Shown: positions 1-6,910, counted from the stretch's first letter. The stretch is 9,803 nt of DNA from JAGOBX01 sp036733285 (GCA_036733285.1 DAINAU010000153.1:1-9803), one strand, 5' to 3'. The notes: a model not told the origin generated them from the letters alone. Program-made: numbers and translations.

Positions 1-109
1 TTGTCTGACTATGAGATTTTAATATTTAAAAATCCGTGTTAATCCGTGTAATCCGCGTCAAAAAAATTCTTACGCTGATTTCACTGATTTTCACGGACAA
101 GAAAATATA

Positions 110-130
110 ATGAAAATAATATTTACATAA
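110..130 (+). other. Six-codon mini-ORF (MKIIFT) ending repeat copy 1
   Basis: ATG at 110-112 is followed by AAA ATA ATA TTT ACA and TAA at 128-130, ending exactly where repeat copy 2 begins. It resembles the first codons (MKQILL) of the gene at 371, whose ATG has the same offset within the repeat. It may be a fossil of a duplicated gene start or a leader peptide; translation is not shown. Confidence 0.35.
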
Positions 131-240
131 TTGTCTGACTATGAGATTTTAATATTTAAAAATCCGTGTTAATCCGCGTAATCTGTGTTAAAAAAAACTT
201 TACACTGGATTTCACTGATTTTCACGGACAAGAAAATATA

Positions 241-261
241 ATGAAAATAATATTTACATAA
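241..261 (+). other. Six-codon mini-ORF (MKIIFT) ending repeat copy 2
   Basis: Identical to the mini-ORF of copy 1: ATG at 241-243, TAA at 259-261, directly abutting copy 3. Its conservation despite other changes in copy 2 could reflect recent duplication as easily as function. Confidence 0.35.
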
Positions 262-293
262 TTGTCTGACTATGAGATTTTAATATTTAAAAA

Positions 294-358
294 TCCGTGT
301 TAATCCGTGTAATCCGTGTCAAAAAAATTCTTACGCTGATTTCACTGATTTTCACGGA
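294..358 (+). promoter_or_regulatory. Hairpin just upstream of the radical SAM start codon
   Basis: This is the copy-3 hairpin: arms 294-319 and 333-358, loop 320-332. The only Shine-Dalgarno-like bases near the start at 371 are the GGA at 356-358, inside the 3' arm and 12 nt from the ATG. If transcribed, the structure could mask ribosome access or stabilise the mRNA 5' end. A weak promoter-like pair (TTGTCT at 262, TATTTA at 284, 16-nt spacing) occurs in the same unit and in both other copies. The regulatory role is inferred; only the inverted repeat is directly visible. Confidence 0.4.
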
Positions 359-370
359 CAAGAAAACGAA

Positions 371-1693
371 ATGAAACAAATTCTTTTAATAAATCCTTAT
401 ATTTACGATTTTGCAGCATACGATTTTTGGATTAAACCTTTAGGATTGTTATATCTGTCTTCGATATTAAAAAAATACGGATTCAATACGGTTTTAATTG
501 ATTGTCTGGATAGAATCGATTATTATGATAAAAAAGAATTCGCCTCAAAAAAAAACCATTCCGGAAAATTTTTTAAAATCGAAGTTCAAAAACCCGAACC
601 GGTCAAATTTATGAACCGTAAATTTTACAGATACGGAATACCGGTAGAATCGTTTATAAATAAATTATCCCGAATTTATCCAAAACCCGATATTATCTGC
701 GTAACTTGTCAAATGACATACTGGTATTATGGAGCCAACGAAACCATAAAAATTCTTAAAGAAATTTTTCCAGAAACTCCTATAGTATTCGGAGGGACAT
801 ACGCATCTCTCTGGTCGGCGCATTCTTCAAAAAATATAAAAGCCGATTATTTTATTTACGGTCCCGGAGAAAATAAATTGCTCGAACTTTTCTCCAATAT
901 TTTTGATTTGAATATTAAAATCGACGCTCCGCTTGAAACTGTAATTAAATATAATCTCCCCGATTATTCATTATATGACAAAATGATTTCCGGCGCGGTA
1001 ATGACTTCGCGCGGATGCAAATTCAATTGCGCATACTGCGCCTCAAAAAAATTGTTTGATGAATATATATCTTTTCCCTTTGATTTAACAATAAAAACCA
1101 TCGATTATCTTGTCAATGTTAAAAAAGTTTCGGACATAGCTTTTTATGACGACGCGCTCCTTGAAAATTCTGAAAACCATTTTATTCCTTTATTAAAAAA
1201 AATTCTTGAACGGAAATTTAATTGCCGATTCCATCTCCCGAACGCAATACACATAAAATATATCACTGACGAAATTGCTGAATTATTGAAACAAACGGGT
1301 TTTGATACGATACGGCTCGGTTTTGAATCAAGCGACAAAAAATGGCTTTCAGATTCCGGTTATAAATACAAATCAAATGAGTTTGAAAACGCGATAAAAT
1401 CTTTTGAAAAAGCCGGATTGAATTTTTCAAATATCGCGGCTTATGTTCTTGTCGGACTTCCGGAACAAACAAAACAAAGTCTTCAGGAAACTATATCTTA
1501 TGTTAAAAATCATTCCATCAAACTTGACTACGCTTTTTACTCGCCGCTTCCTCATACAAAATACTGGGAAAAATCAGTCGAATTATTCCCTCAGATTTCC
1601 GGCGAGCCTCTTCTCACAAATTCTTCAGTTTTTCCGGTTTTAACCGATTTGTTTTTTGACAGAAGAAAAAAATGTAACGAGTATCTTCTTTAA
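371..1693 (+). CDS. B12-binding-type radical SAM protein
   Basis: The 440-aa product has the two-domain layout of cobalamin-binding radical SAM enzymes. Residues 1-175 look like the Rossmann-type B12-binding domain (MKQILLINPY start, PLGLLYLSSIL, a GGTYAS segment at 141-146, and YGPGEN at 163-168). Residues ~205-400 form the radical SAM barrel with the cluster motif C216-x3-C220-x2-C223, FYDDALL at 258-264, GFES at 317-320, VGLPEQT at 361-367 and SPLPHT at 391-396. The motif cysteines should hold a [4Fe-4S] cluster that cleaves S-adenosylmethionine. I do not see the classic DxHxxG histidine motif, which many members of this class lack. The substrate cannot be told; methyl transfer or rearrangement in lipid, cofactor or natural-product synthesis is typical of the family. 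No strong ribosome binding site precedes the ATG. It stands alone on the plus strand, behind the tandem repeat and converging on hydE, so there is no operon partner in view. Confidence 0.85.
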   Translation: MKQILLINPYIYDFAAYDFWIKPLGLLYLSSILKKYGFNTVLIDCLDRIDYYDKKEFASKKNHSGKFFKIEVQKPEPVKFMNRKFYRYGIPVESFINKLSRIYPKPDIICVTCQMTYWYYGANETIKILKEIFPETPIVFGGTYASLWSAHSSKNIKADYFIYGPGENKLLELFSNIFDLNIKIDAPLETVIKYNLPDYSLYDKMISGAVMTSRGCKFNCAYCASKKLFDEYISFPFDLTIKTIDYLVNVKKVSDIAFYDDALLENSENHFIPLLKKILERKFNCRFHLPNAIHIKYITDEIAELLKQTGFDTIRLGFESSDKKWLSDSGYKYKSNEFENAIKSFEKAGLNFSNIAAYVLVGLPEQTKQSLQETISYVKNHSIKLDYAFYSPLPHTKYWEKSVELFPQISGEPLLTNSSVFPVLTDLFFDRRKKCNEYLL

Positions 1694-1697
1694 CTAT

Positions 1698-2846
1698 TTA
1701 TTTAACGCGCCAATTTTTTTTTATGATTGAATCGCCTCTTCCTCTTCCGATAATTCTATTTATAGATTCTATTCTAAAGTTTAAACAATTCACGCATTTC
1801 ATTGCGTCTTCGTCAACGCAAGGTTTGTTTGGGTATAATAAATAATTCGACCGGTATTTTTGCGGGGTTATATTTGGCATAAAAACGTTTGCTCCTCTCA
1901 GCAAGCACAACTGTCTTCCGTTTTTGTCTAACGCGTCAAACGCGGTAGTAGCCGGAATATGACTTTTAGGATTTACAATTCTTAATAAAGAAATTATTCC
2001 GGTCAAAAAATCAACGCCGTATTCATTTTCAATATTTTTTAAAGGAGTATCAGGATTAGAAATAAAAGGTCCAACGCCAATCATATCGAGATTCAATTCC
2101 CTGCAAAATAATATGTCCTCGGCAATATCGTTTTCATTTGCCCCGGGCAAACCTATCATAAATCCAGAACCGGTTTGAACTCCAATTTTCTTCAGATTTT
2201 TTATGCAATTTATCCGATAATCGTAATCGCTGTCCGGATGAATTTTTTTAAATATTTTTCTGTTTGTCGTTTCAAAACGCATTAAATATCTGTCCATTCC
2301 GCAATCTTTCCAATATTTATAAGTATCAATATCGCGTTCGCCAACAGAAACAGTTATTGCCAGATTTGTTTTTGATTTTATTTGTTTTATCAAATTCCCG
2401 AACTTTTCTTTGGAATAATAAGTATCTTCGCCGGATTGAAGGACTACCGTCCCGACCGCCGAATTTTTTAAATCCGCGCAAATATCAATAATTTCTTCAT
2501 CCGAAATTCGGTATCGTTCGGGCTTTTTATTATCTCTGCGAAGCCCGCAATAAAAGCAATTGTTTCTGCAATAATTTGAAAACTCAATAATTCCGCGAAT
2601 GAATACTTCGTCTCCCATATTTTTTTTTCTTATTTCATCAGCGGGACGATAGATATATTTTGTTTTTTCATCAAAGGTTCCGTTTTTAAGAATATGAAGT
2701 AATTCAAGAAGTTTTCGCGAGTCGAATTCCGATAATTGACCGGAATAACCAATTGCAAACGATTCCGATGTTTTAGTTTCCGGCTTAAAATCAACCGGTT
2801 TGTTTAAAATTTTTATATCGTCTTGATTTAAAATCGAATTATTCAT
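1698..2846 (-). CDS. hydE: [FeFe]-hydrogenase maturation radical SAM protein HydE
   Basis: The 382-aa product matches HydE throughout. It has the motif C93-x3-C97-x2-C100 within IEFSNYCRNNCFYCGLRR, then VLQSGEDTYY (135-144), GSGFMIGLPG (226-235), GPFISNPDTPL (259-269) and ANVFMPNITPQKYR (319-332). C343, C351 and C354 have the Cx7CxxC spacing of the second iron-sulfur site in Thermotoga maritima HydE, which separates it from the related PylB. HydE acts with HydF and HydG in building the 2Fe subcluster of the [FeFe]-hydrogenase H-cluster. Compared with the Thermotoga protein the N-terminus is about 30 residues longer. An in-frame TAA lies eight codons upstream and no other ATG intervenes, so this start is favoured although no clear Shine-Dalgarno is seen. 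hydF, hydG and a hydrogenase are absent from the window. A run of nine A in the coding strand (1714-1722) lies near the 3' end. Confidence 0.93.
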   Translation of the reverse strand: MNNSILNQDDIKILNKPVDFKPETKTSESFAIGYSGQLSEFDSRKLLELLHILKNGTFDEKTKYIYRPADEIRKKNMGDEVFIRGIIEFSNYCRNNCFYCGLRRDNKKPERYRISDEEIIDICADLKNSAVGTVVLQSGEDTYYSKEKFGNLIKQIKSKTNLAITVSVGERDIDTYKYWKDCGMDRYLMRFETTNRKIFKKIHPDSDYDYRINCIKNLKKIGVQTGSGFMIGLPGANENDIAEDILFCRELNLDMIGVGPFISNPDTPLKNIENEYGVDFLTGIISLLRIVNPKSHIPATTAFDALDKNGRQLCLLRGANVFMPNITPQKYRSNYLLYPNKPCVDEDAMKCVNCLNFRIESINRIIGRGRGDSIIKKNWRVK

Positions 2847-2914
2847 AATAACGAGCGATTTATAATATTATCTTGTAAAAGATACCAAAAAAATGTAACT
2901 TTTTCTTTATCCTC

Positions 2915-2951
2915 AATTCGCGAATTCGTCTATTCGGAAATTCGCCGAATA
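2915..2951. repeat. Small nested inverted repeats downstream of the tRNA cluster
   Basis: A 12-bp palindrome (AATTCGCGAATT, 2915-2926) is followed by a 7-bp stem (2931-2937 with 2945-2951, TATTCGG/CCGAATA). The pair lies past the 3' end of tRNA-Gly in the direction of transcription and could be a transcript end or processing structure. No T-run follows directly, so it is not a convincing intrinsic terminator. Confidence 0.3.
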
Positions 2952-2997
2952 CAGTGAGACTGCGTTATATTTATAGTATTTTTAGACGGCGGAAAAA

Positions 2998-3071
2998 TGG
3001 AGCGGCTGACCGGGATCGAACCGGCATAACTAGCTTGGAAGGCTAGTGTTCTACCATTGAACTACAGCCGC
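2998..3071 (-). tRNA. tRNA-Gly (anticodon TCC)
   Basis: The minus strand folds as a 74-nt tRNA: acceptor GCGGCTG/CAGCCGC, D-arm with GTTCAATGGTAGAAC, anticodon stem CTAGC/GCTAG around CTTCCAA (anticodon TCC), T-arm GCCGG-TTCGATC-CCGGT, discriminator T and genome-encoded CCA. It is the last of three tRNAs on this strand, 9 nt after tRNA-Tyr, and probably shares the promoter upstream of tRNA-Thr. Confidence 0.97.
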
Positions 3072-3080
3072 ATAAAAAAA

Positions 3081-3166
3081 TGGTGGGGAGAGAAGGATTC
3101 GAACCTACGAAGACTTGCGTCAACGGGTTTACAGCCCGTCCCAGTTGGCCGCTTTGGTATCTCCCC
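3081..3166 (-). tRNA. tRNA-Tyr (anticodon GTA)
   Basis: An 86-nt type II tRNA with the long variable arm expected of bacterial tRNA-Tyr. Acceptor GGGGAGA/TCTCCCC, anticodon stem ACGGG/CCCGT around CTGTAAA (anticodon GTA), T-loop TTCGAAT, discriminator A and encoded CCA. It is the middle gene of the Thr-Tyr-Gly cluster, 11 nt downstream of tRNA-Thr. Confidence 0.97.
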
Positions 3167-3177
3167 TTTATAATATA

Positions 3178-3253
3178 TGGAGCTAGCGATGGGAATCGAA
3201 CCCGCAACCTGCTGATTACAAGTCAGCTGCTCTGCCGATTGAGCTACGCTAGC
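3178..3253 (-). tRNA. tRNA-Thr (anticodon TGT)
   Basis: A 76-nt tRNA: acceptor GCTAGCG/CGCTAGC, D-arm GCTCAATCGGCAGAGC, anticodon stem CTGAC/ATCAG region around TTGTAA (anticodon TGT), T-arm GCGGG-TTCGATT-CCCAT region, discriminator T and encoded CCA. It is first in the cluster. Thr(TGT)-Tyr(GTA)-Gly(TCC) is the same order as E. coli thrU-tyrU-glyT, which there continues to thrT and tufB; neither follows here. Confidence 0.97.
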
Positions 3254-3294
3254 CCGAAATACAATTTCAGGCAAAATTGCCGTATATTTTTTAG

Positions 3295-3323
3295 ATGATA
3301 CTTTATAATTTTTATTTTGTCAA
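3295..3323 (-). promoter_or_regulatory. Sigma-70-type promoter of the tRNA cluster
   Basis: On the minus strand a perfect -35 box TTGACA (3318-3323) is followed by exactly 17 nt and a -10 box TATCAT (3295-3300, one base off TATAAT). The expected start near 3288 gives a leader of about 35 nt before tRNA-Thr. The AT-rich stretch upstream (3324-3390) could serve as an UP-like element. The rest of the 3254-3432 gap holds only AT-rich sequence and a weak AT hairpin at 3390-3407. Confidence 0.75.
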
Positions 3324-3432
3324 GATTTTTTTCTATAAAAACAAAATTTTTTTTGAAGTTTTTTTAAATGCAAGTTTAAATTTTCTTATTTTAATTGATG
3401 AATTAAATAATATTATTGCATTTCAGTCTGAA

Positions 3433-4236
3433 TTACGCGAATAATATCAAACTAAACGCCATAATTAACATTCCCAAAAAAAGACCGTATATGGAATAAT
3501 GATGTTCTCCGTATTCTCTTGAAGCCGGCAGCAATTCATCAAGCGATATAAAAACCATAATTCCGGCGACAGAACCGAAAAGAAAACCGAACACGGCGTC
3601 GTTAAAAAACGAAAATAACAAAAGATAACCGATTAAAGCTCCCACAGGTTCGGCTAATCCTGAAAGGAATGAATAAAAAAAAGCTTTTTTTTTGCTTCCT
3701 GTGGAATAAAATATTGGAACAGAAACCGCGATTCCTTCAGGAATATTATGAATAGCTATTGCAGCCGCTATTGATATTCCGATTTTCGTATCTTTAAGAG
3801 CCGCCGCAAACGTTGCAAGACCCTCGGGAAAATTATGAATTGCAATTGCAATAGCCGAAAAAATTCCCATCCTTAAAAGTCCAGCATTTTTTTTTAAAGA
3901 AGTATCGCTCATATCTTCAATTTTTCTCATTTCATGCGGATTTTCAAAAGAAGGAACAATTTTGTCAATAGCGGCGGCAATGAGCATTCCTGAAAAAAAA
4001 GATAAAACAGTAAGCAAATATCCTGTTTTATCGCCATAGACTATACAAAGAGACGTTTTGGATTTTACAAAAATTTCAACAAAAGAAACATAAATCATTA
4101 CTCCGGCGGAAAAACCTAAAGACGCGGATAAAAATTTGAAATTCGTTTTTTTTGAAAATAAAGCTATCGCGCTTCCGACTCCGGTTGCAAGACCGGCTAA
4201 CAGAGTTAATCCAAAAGCGGTCATAATATCGCTCAT
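3433..4236 (-). CDS. zupT: ZIP-family divalent metal transporter, ZupT-like
   Basis: The 267-aa integral membrane protein is close to E. coli ZupT in length and shows the two ZIP signature helices: HNFPEGLATF at 134-143 and HNIPEGIAVS at 163-172, where the His, Asn and Glu residues line the metal site. GLAEPVGA (193-200) and SLDELLPASREYGEHH (231-246) are also typical of the bacterial ZupT/GufA branch. About eight transmembrane segments can be drawn, with a polar cytoplasmic-type loop at ~96-120. It should import zinc and perhaps other divalent metals across the inner membrane. The start is supported by AAGGGG six bases upstream of the ATG. It is a single gene between the tRNA cluster and an inverted-repeat element; no recognisable metal-regulator operator was found. 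Confidence 0.92.
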   Translation of the reverse strand: MSDIMTAFGLTLLAGLATGVGSAIALFSKKTNFKFLSASLGFSAGVMIYVSFVEIFVKSKTSLCIVYGDKTGYLLTVLSFFSGMLIAAAIDKIVPSFENPHEMRKIEDMSDTSLKKNAGLLRMGIFSAIAIAIHNFPEGLATFAAALKDTKIGISIAAAIAIHNIPEGIAVSVPIFYSTGSKKKAFFYSFLSGLAEPVGALIGYLLLFSFFNDAVFGFLFGSVAGIMVFISLDELLPASREYGEHHYSIYGLFLGMLIMAFSLILFA

Positions 4237-4242
4237 AAAAAA

Positions 4243-4248
4243 CCCCTT
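4243..4248 (-). promoter_or_regulatory. Ribosome binding site of zupT
   Basis: AAGGGG on the minus strand, followed by six T and then the ATG at 4236. It favours this ATG over the internal Met5 codon. Confidence 0.65.
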
Positions 4249-4280
4249 AAAAAAAATGGTTATTATTCAATTGATGCAAT

Positions 4281-4388
4281 AAAACCGTTAAAACGGTTCA
4301 AAAAATACGTATGTTTTTTTATTAACCCCGCAATTAATTGCGGGGTTAACTATAGAATATCAGAAAAACAAACCGTTTTAACGGTTTT
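4281..4388. repeat. 108-bp inverted-repeat element with central palindrome (element A)
   Basis: The ends are exact 18-nt inverted repeats (AAAACCGTTAAAACGGTT at 4281-4298 and its complement at 4371-4388). Each end is itself a small hairpin with 7-bp arms and a 2-nt loop. In the centre lies a perfect 26-nt palindrome (4323-4348; core CCCCGCAATTAATTGCGGGG). The layout resembles a miniature inverted-repeat or REP-like element. It lies between the thiol-disulfide transporter gene and zupT. The outer hairpins, each followed by a T-tract on one strand, could end transcription. The rest of the 4249-4479 gap shows only a 5-bp stem at 4454-4467. Confidence 0.8.
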
Positions 4389-4479
4389 TAAAAATTAGCC
4401 TGAACGTAACAAAAAACGCATGTTAATTTCAGTTTACGGGAATTAAAATTCTCGACTACAAATAGTCAGTTTATTTTTG

Positions 4480-5982
4480 TTACAGAACGTTAGCGTATTT
4501 CAACGCCATCAGCGCAAATCCAAGAAACAGCAATGCCGCTAATAACTTTGTAAAAGCAATCCGTTTGTTGAAAAATCTCAATACGAATTTAATCTGAACT
4601 CCTTTATAGACCGCGGCAAGAATTATTAATAACGGAACGATAAACATAAGGTTGTAAAGAAACAAATATAAAAACGGAGAAACATATAATTCTGAATATT
4701 TTGAAACGAATATTAAAGTAGGCAGATATATTTGACCGGTGCATCCAAACTCATAAAACGAAATGACGATTCCGCATAAAAACATTGATAGAATCATCAT
4801 TTTTGAACCGCCCGATTTTTTTATAAAATCATTTATTTTCAATTTTTGAGCAAGCGGCAGACGCGTTATAATTTTATCTGAATTGCCCGAAACGCATAAT
4901 ACGAAATCATAAAAATTCAATCCGGACAAAGCAAACATCGCAATTGAAAAAATAAAATAAAAATATTTTTCCGTTTTTTTTAAAACCCGAATATGATCTA
5001 AAAATTCAAGCAAACCGGTTCCGATTAAAAAATAACACAAAAAAATTCCGAAAATGAAACTCAATCCGGATATCAGAATAATCTTTTTTTCTTTTTTTAA
5101 AACAAGGGCATACGATAGAAAAAAAATTATTACCGAAAAAGCGCAGGGATTTATCCCGTCGATTAATCCGGAAAGCATTACGGGTCCGGCGGAAAATTTC
5201 TCAAAACGTTTCAAAAGCGACAATCCGGCGGTTTGGTTGAAAACATCTTCTTCTTCAAATTTAAAAGTTTGATTTTGAAATTTTAAAAGAGATTTTTCGA
5301 TAGAATGATAATTCAATTCGTTTCCTGTCAAATGTTCAGTTTTAACAAAAACAGCTGGAACAATCAATCTGTCGCGCTCCGGAATTTTGTATTTTTCGGA
5401 AAGAGATTCATACAGCATAACGGAATATGTTTCCGCAATATCATAACTTAAAACGTTTAATCCCGTCCTGATTTTTTTTAATAATCGCAAATCATTTTCA
5501 ATTCTCGAACAATCCGCGCATCCTTTTTTATAAAAATAAACCAAATCAAACAAATGATTTGAATCCGGTTTCGAGGGAGCGGCGAAACTCATTAAATCAT
5601 TCTTGAAAAATCCGTCTATCCCATTTTTTTCGCAATAATCAAGTTCTTCCGGAAAAAGTTTAGTCAGCTCTTCTTTGCCCGCGAAAAGTTTATTATTAAA
5701 CAAAACTATAGGAGTTTCAAAATTAACCGTATCGCCGGTAAATTTTTCAATTTCAAGGAATAAAGAATAGGAATCGGCAAAACTGATATCGAAAATTTCA
5801 TACTGCAAATTTTTCCGATTTAGAAAAGGGAGTAAAACAAATTCCTGAACAGCAACGCAGTTATCGCATTCGCCGTTAAAAAAAACAATTATTTTATCGC
5901 GATAATTATTCGCGGACGCAACGCTTGCAAAACCTGCGGCGTATTGAAATATAACAAAAAAAAATAATAATATTTTAATCAA
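4480..5982 (-). CDS. CcdA/DsbD-like membrane thiol-disulfide transporter with two N-terminal thioredoxin-like domains
   Basis: The 500-aa product begins with a signal peptide (hydrophobic ~4-20, possible cleavage after ASA at 24). Two thioredoxin-fold modules follow. The first has C39-x2-C42 (ECDNC) and a probable cis-proline at P91. The second has C155-x2-C158 (GCADC) and P209. From ~265 to 497 there are about six or seven membrane helices of the CcdA/DsbD type, with INPC280 near the start of helix 1 and EFGC414TGQ later; these are the expected redox pair. Known relatives move electrons from cytoplasmic thioredoxin to periplasmic thiols, and the N-terminal modules would be the periplasmic relay. 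Domain order is unlike E. coli DsbD, which carries thioredoxin at the C-terminus. The start is a TTG at 5982, 7 nt after the stop of the preceding gene, with no good Shine-Dalgarno, suggesting translational coupling. No ATG-encoded Met occurs before residue 131, so TTG is the best available choice. Confidence 0.82.
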   Translation of the reverse strand: MIKILLFFFVIFQYAAGFASVASANNYRDKIIVFFNGECDNCVAVQEFVLLPFLNRKNLQYEIFDISFADSYSLFLEIEKFTGDTVNFETPIVLFNNKLFAGKEELTKLFPEELDYCEKNGIDGFFKNDLMSFAAPSKPDSNHLFDLVYFYKKGCADCSRIENDLRLLKKIRTGLNVLSYDIAETYSVMLYESLSEKYKIPERDRLIVPAVFVKTEHLTGNELNYHSIEKSLLKFQNQTFKFEEEDVFNQTAGLSLLKRFEKFSAGPVMLSGLIDGINPCAFSVIIFFLSYALVLKKEKKIILISGLSFIFGIFLCYFLIGTGLLEFLDHIRVLKKTEKYFYFIFSIAMFALSGLNFYDFVLCVSGNSDKIITRLPLAQKLKINDFIKKSGGSKMMILSMFLCGIVISFYEFGCTGQIYLPTLIFVSKYSELYVSPFLYLFLYNLMFIVPLLIILAAVYKGVQIKFVLRFFNKRIAFTKLLAALLFLGFALMALKYANVL

Positions 5983-5989
5983 ATTCAGT

Positions 5990-6910
5990 TTAAAACTTAT
6001 AATCTAAAGAAAATCTATGAACGTCGCCGAAATTATCTTTAGGTTCAAACGAATAATCAATGCTGAAATTATTGTATTTCAAACCAAGTCCGGCTGAAAT
6101 ACCGGAGCTTGACAAATCGTCGTTTGATTTCCATCCGGCTCTTAATGAAAATATTTTAGCAAAACTATATTCGCAGCCGGCAAGCAAAATTAAATCGTTA
6201 TCTTGAGCTTTAACTAAATCTCCGGACAAAATCAAATCGCTTAATCCGTAACTTATTCCGGCTCTAATCAATATCGGAAGTTTGTCTTCTTCAGATATGA
6301 ATTTAAGTTTAGTTCCTATATTCTGAACGCTCAATCCGAGTTTAATATCCTGCTCGATAAAAGTCGTTTGCAGTCCCAAATCCAGCGCATACGCGTCTGC
6401 GGAATAACCGGCGATTTCCTGTTTGATATATTTTCCGGTTGCTCCAAACGATAACGCGTTGTTTAATTTATGCGAATAACTTAATCCTATCGACATATCC
6501 GACGCGCTCCAAGTTCCGTCTGTTCCGTCGTATGCGCCAAGCGCGGTTTCTTTTGTCTGAACCTCATTTCCCAAATCCATTATGATTGCAGATAACGCAA
6601 GAGACGATTTCTTATTGAGTTTGAAACCTACGCCAATATATTCGTGTTTAATATCAAGCAGCCAATCGTTATGTTGAAACGCGATCATACATTTATTTAT
6701 TCCGTCTATTCCGGCGGGATTATAATATGCGGCGTAGATATCGTCCGCTAAAGCGGTATAGGCGCCGCCAAGCGCGGTAGCCCTTGCTCCAACCGGTATT
6801 TTCAAAAACGCCGCGCCATAACTTCCCGAATTGGAATTTCCGGCGTTCGATTGATTTGAAATTAAAAATATTAATGAAAATACCAAAAGAATAATCGCAG
6901 TTTTCTTCAT
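5990..6910 (-). CDS. PorV/PorQ-family outer-membrane protein
   Basis: From the preferred start the product is 306 aa. It has a signal peptide (MKK, hydrophobic 4-17, likely cut after SNA at 23), then the family signature FLKIPVGARATALGGAYTAL (35-54), an NPAG at 64-67, alternating beta strands, and a C-terminal phenylalanine (DYKF) as expected of a beta-barrel inserted by the BAM machinery. PorV is the T9SS outer-membrane protein that receives cargo and passes it to the attachment complex. PorQ and many uncharacterised paralogues share the signature, so the exact role is not fixed. An ATG three codons upstream (6919) abuts its AAGG, whereas the ATG at 6910 lies nine bases from it and begins a classical MKK signal peptide. 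The gene is followed after 7 nt by the thiol-disulfide transporter and preceded by the T9SS-type cargo gene, which fits an export role. Confidence 0.85.
   Translation of the reverse strand: MKKTAIILLVFSLIFLISNQSNAGNSNSGSYGAAFLKIPVGARATALGGAYTALADDIYAAYYNPAGIDGINKCMIAFQHNDWLLDIKHEYIGVGFKLNKKSSLALSAIIMDLGNEVQTKETALGAYDGTDGTWSASDMSIGLSYSHKLNNALSFGATGKYIKQEIAGYSADAYALDLGLQTTFIEQDIKLGLSVQNIGTKLKFISEEDKLPILIRAGISYGLSDLILSGDLVKAQDNDLILLAGCEYSFAKIFSLRAGWKSNDDLSSSGISAGLGLKYNNFSIDYSFEPKDNFGDVHRFSLDYKF

Larger units (their letters stand above)
1..370. repeat. Three tandem copies of a ~130-bp hairpin repeat
   Basis: Copies begin at 1, 131 and 262, each with the same first 40 bases (TTGTCTGACTATGAG...). 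Copies 1 and 3 differ at one base over their first 100 bases; copy 2 has several substitutions and one inserted G. Each unit contains a row of short ATCCGTGTA-like submotifs, an A-rich loop, and a complementary arm ending TTTCACGGA. In copy 1, arms 33-58 and 72-97 pair at 21 of 26 positions around a 13-nt loop. Copies 1 and 2 end with ATG, five more codons and TAA; in copy 3 the same position is the start codon of the downstream gene. The AATCCGTG / TTTCACGGA type of sequence is, to my recollection, a common dispersed intergenic repeat in many bacteria. The array begins exactly at the window edge, so further copies may lie upstream. No other gene is seen in this stretch. Confidence 0.95.

Noticed and set aside
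1..370. CRISPR array
   Set aside because: The units are ~130 bp and directly adjacent, with no unique spacers between short repeats, and no cas genes are present.
1698..2846. PylB (methylornithine synthase) instead of HydE
   Set aside because: The C-terminal Cx7CxxC site and the GPFISNPDTPL and ANVFMPN segments fit HydE, and no pyl genes are present.
3062..3298. Open frames of about 70 codons on both strands (3062-3274 minus, 3080-3298 plus)
   Set aside because: They are translations through the three tRNA genes, a frequent source of false proteins in databases.
3390..3407. Terminator after zupT
   Set aside because: The 7-bp stem is made only of A-T pairs and is not followed by a T-run on the minus strand.
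4323..4348. 26-nt perfect palindrome as an intrinsic terminator
   Set aside because: No T-run follows on either strand (CTATAG on one side, an A-run on the minus-strand exit). It is better seen as the core of element A.
4454..4467. Hairpin terminator after the thiol-disulfide transporter gene
   Set aside because: The stem is only 5 bp (GACTA/TAGTC) and is followed by GAGAATTTT on the minus strand, which is too weak to call.
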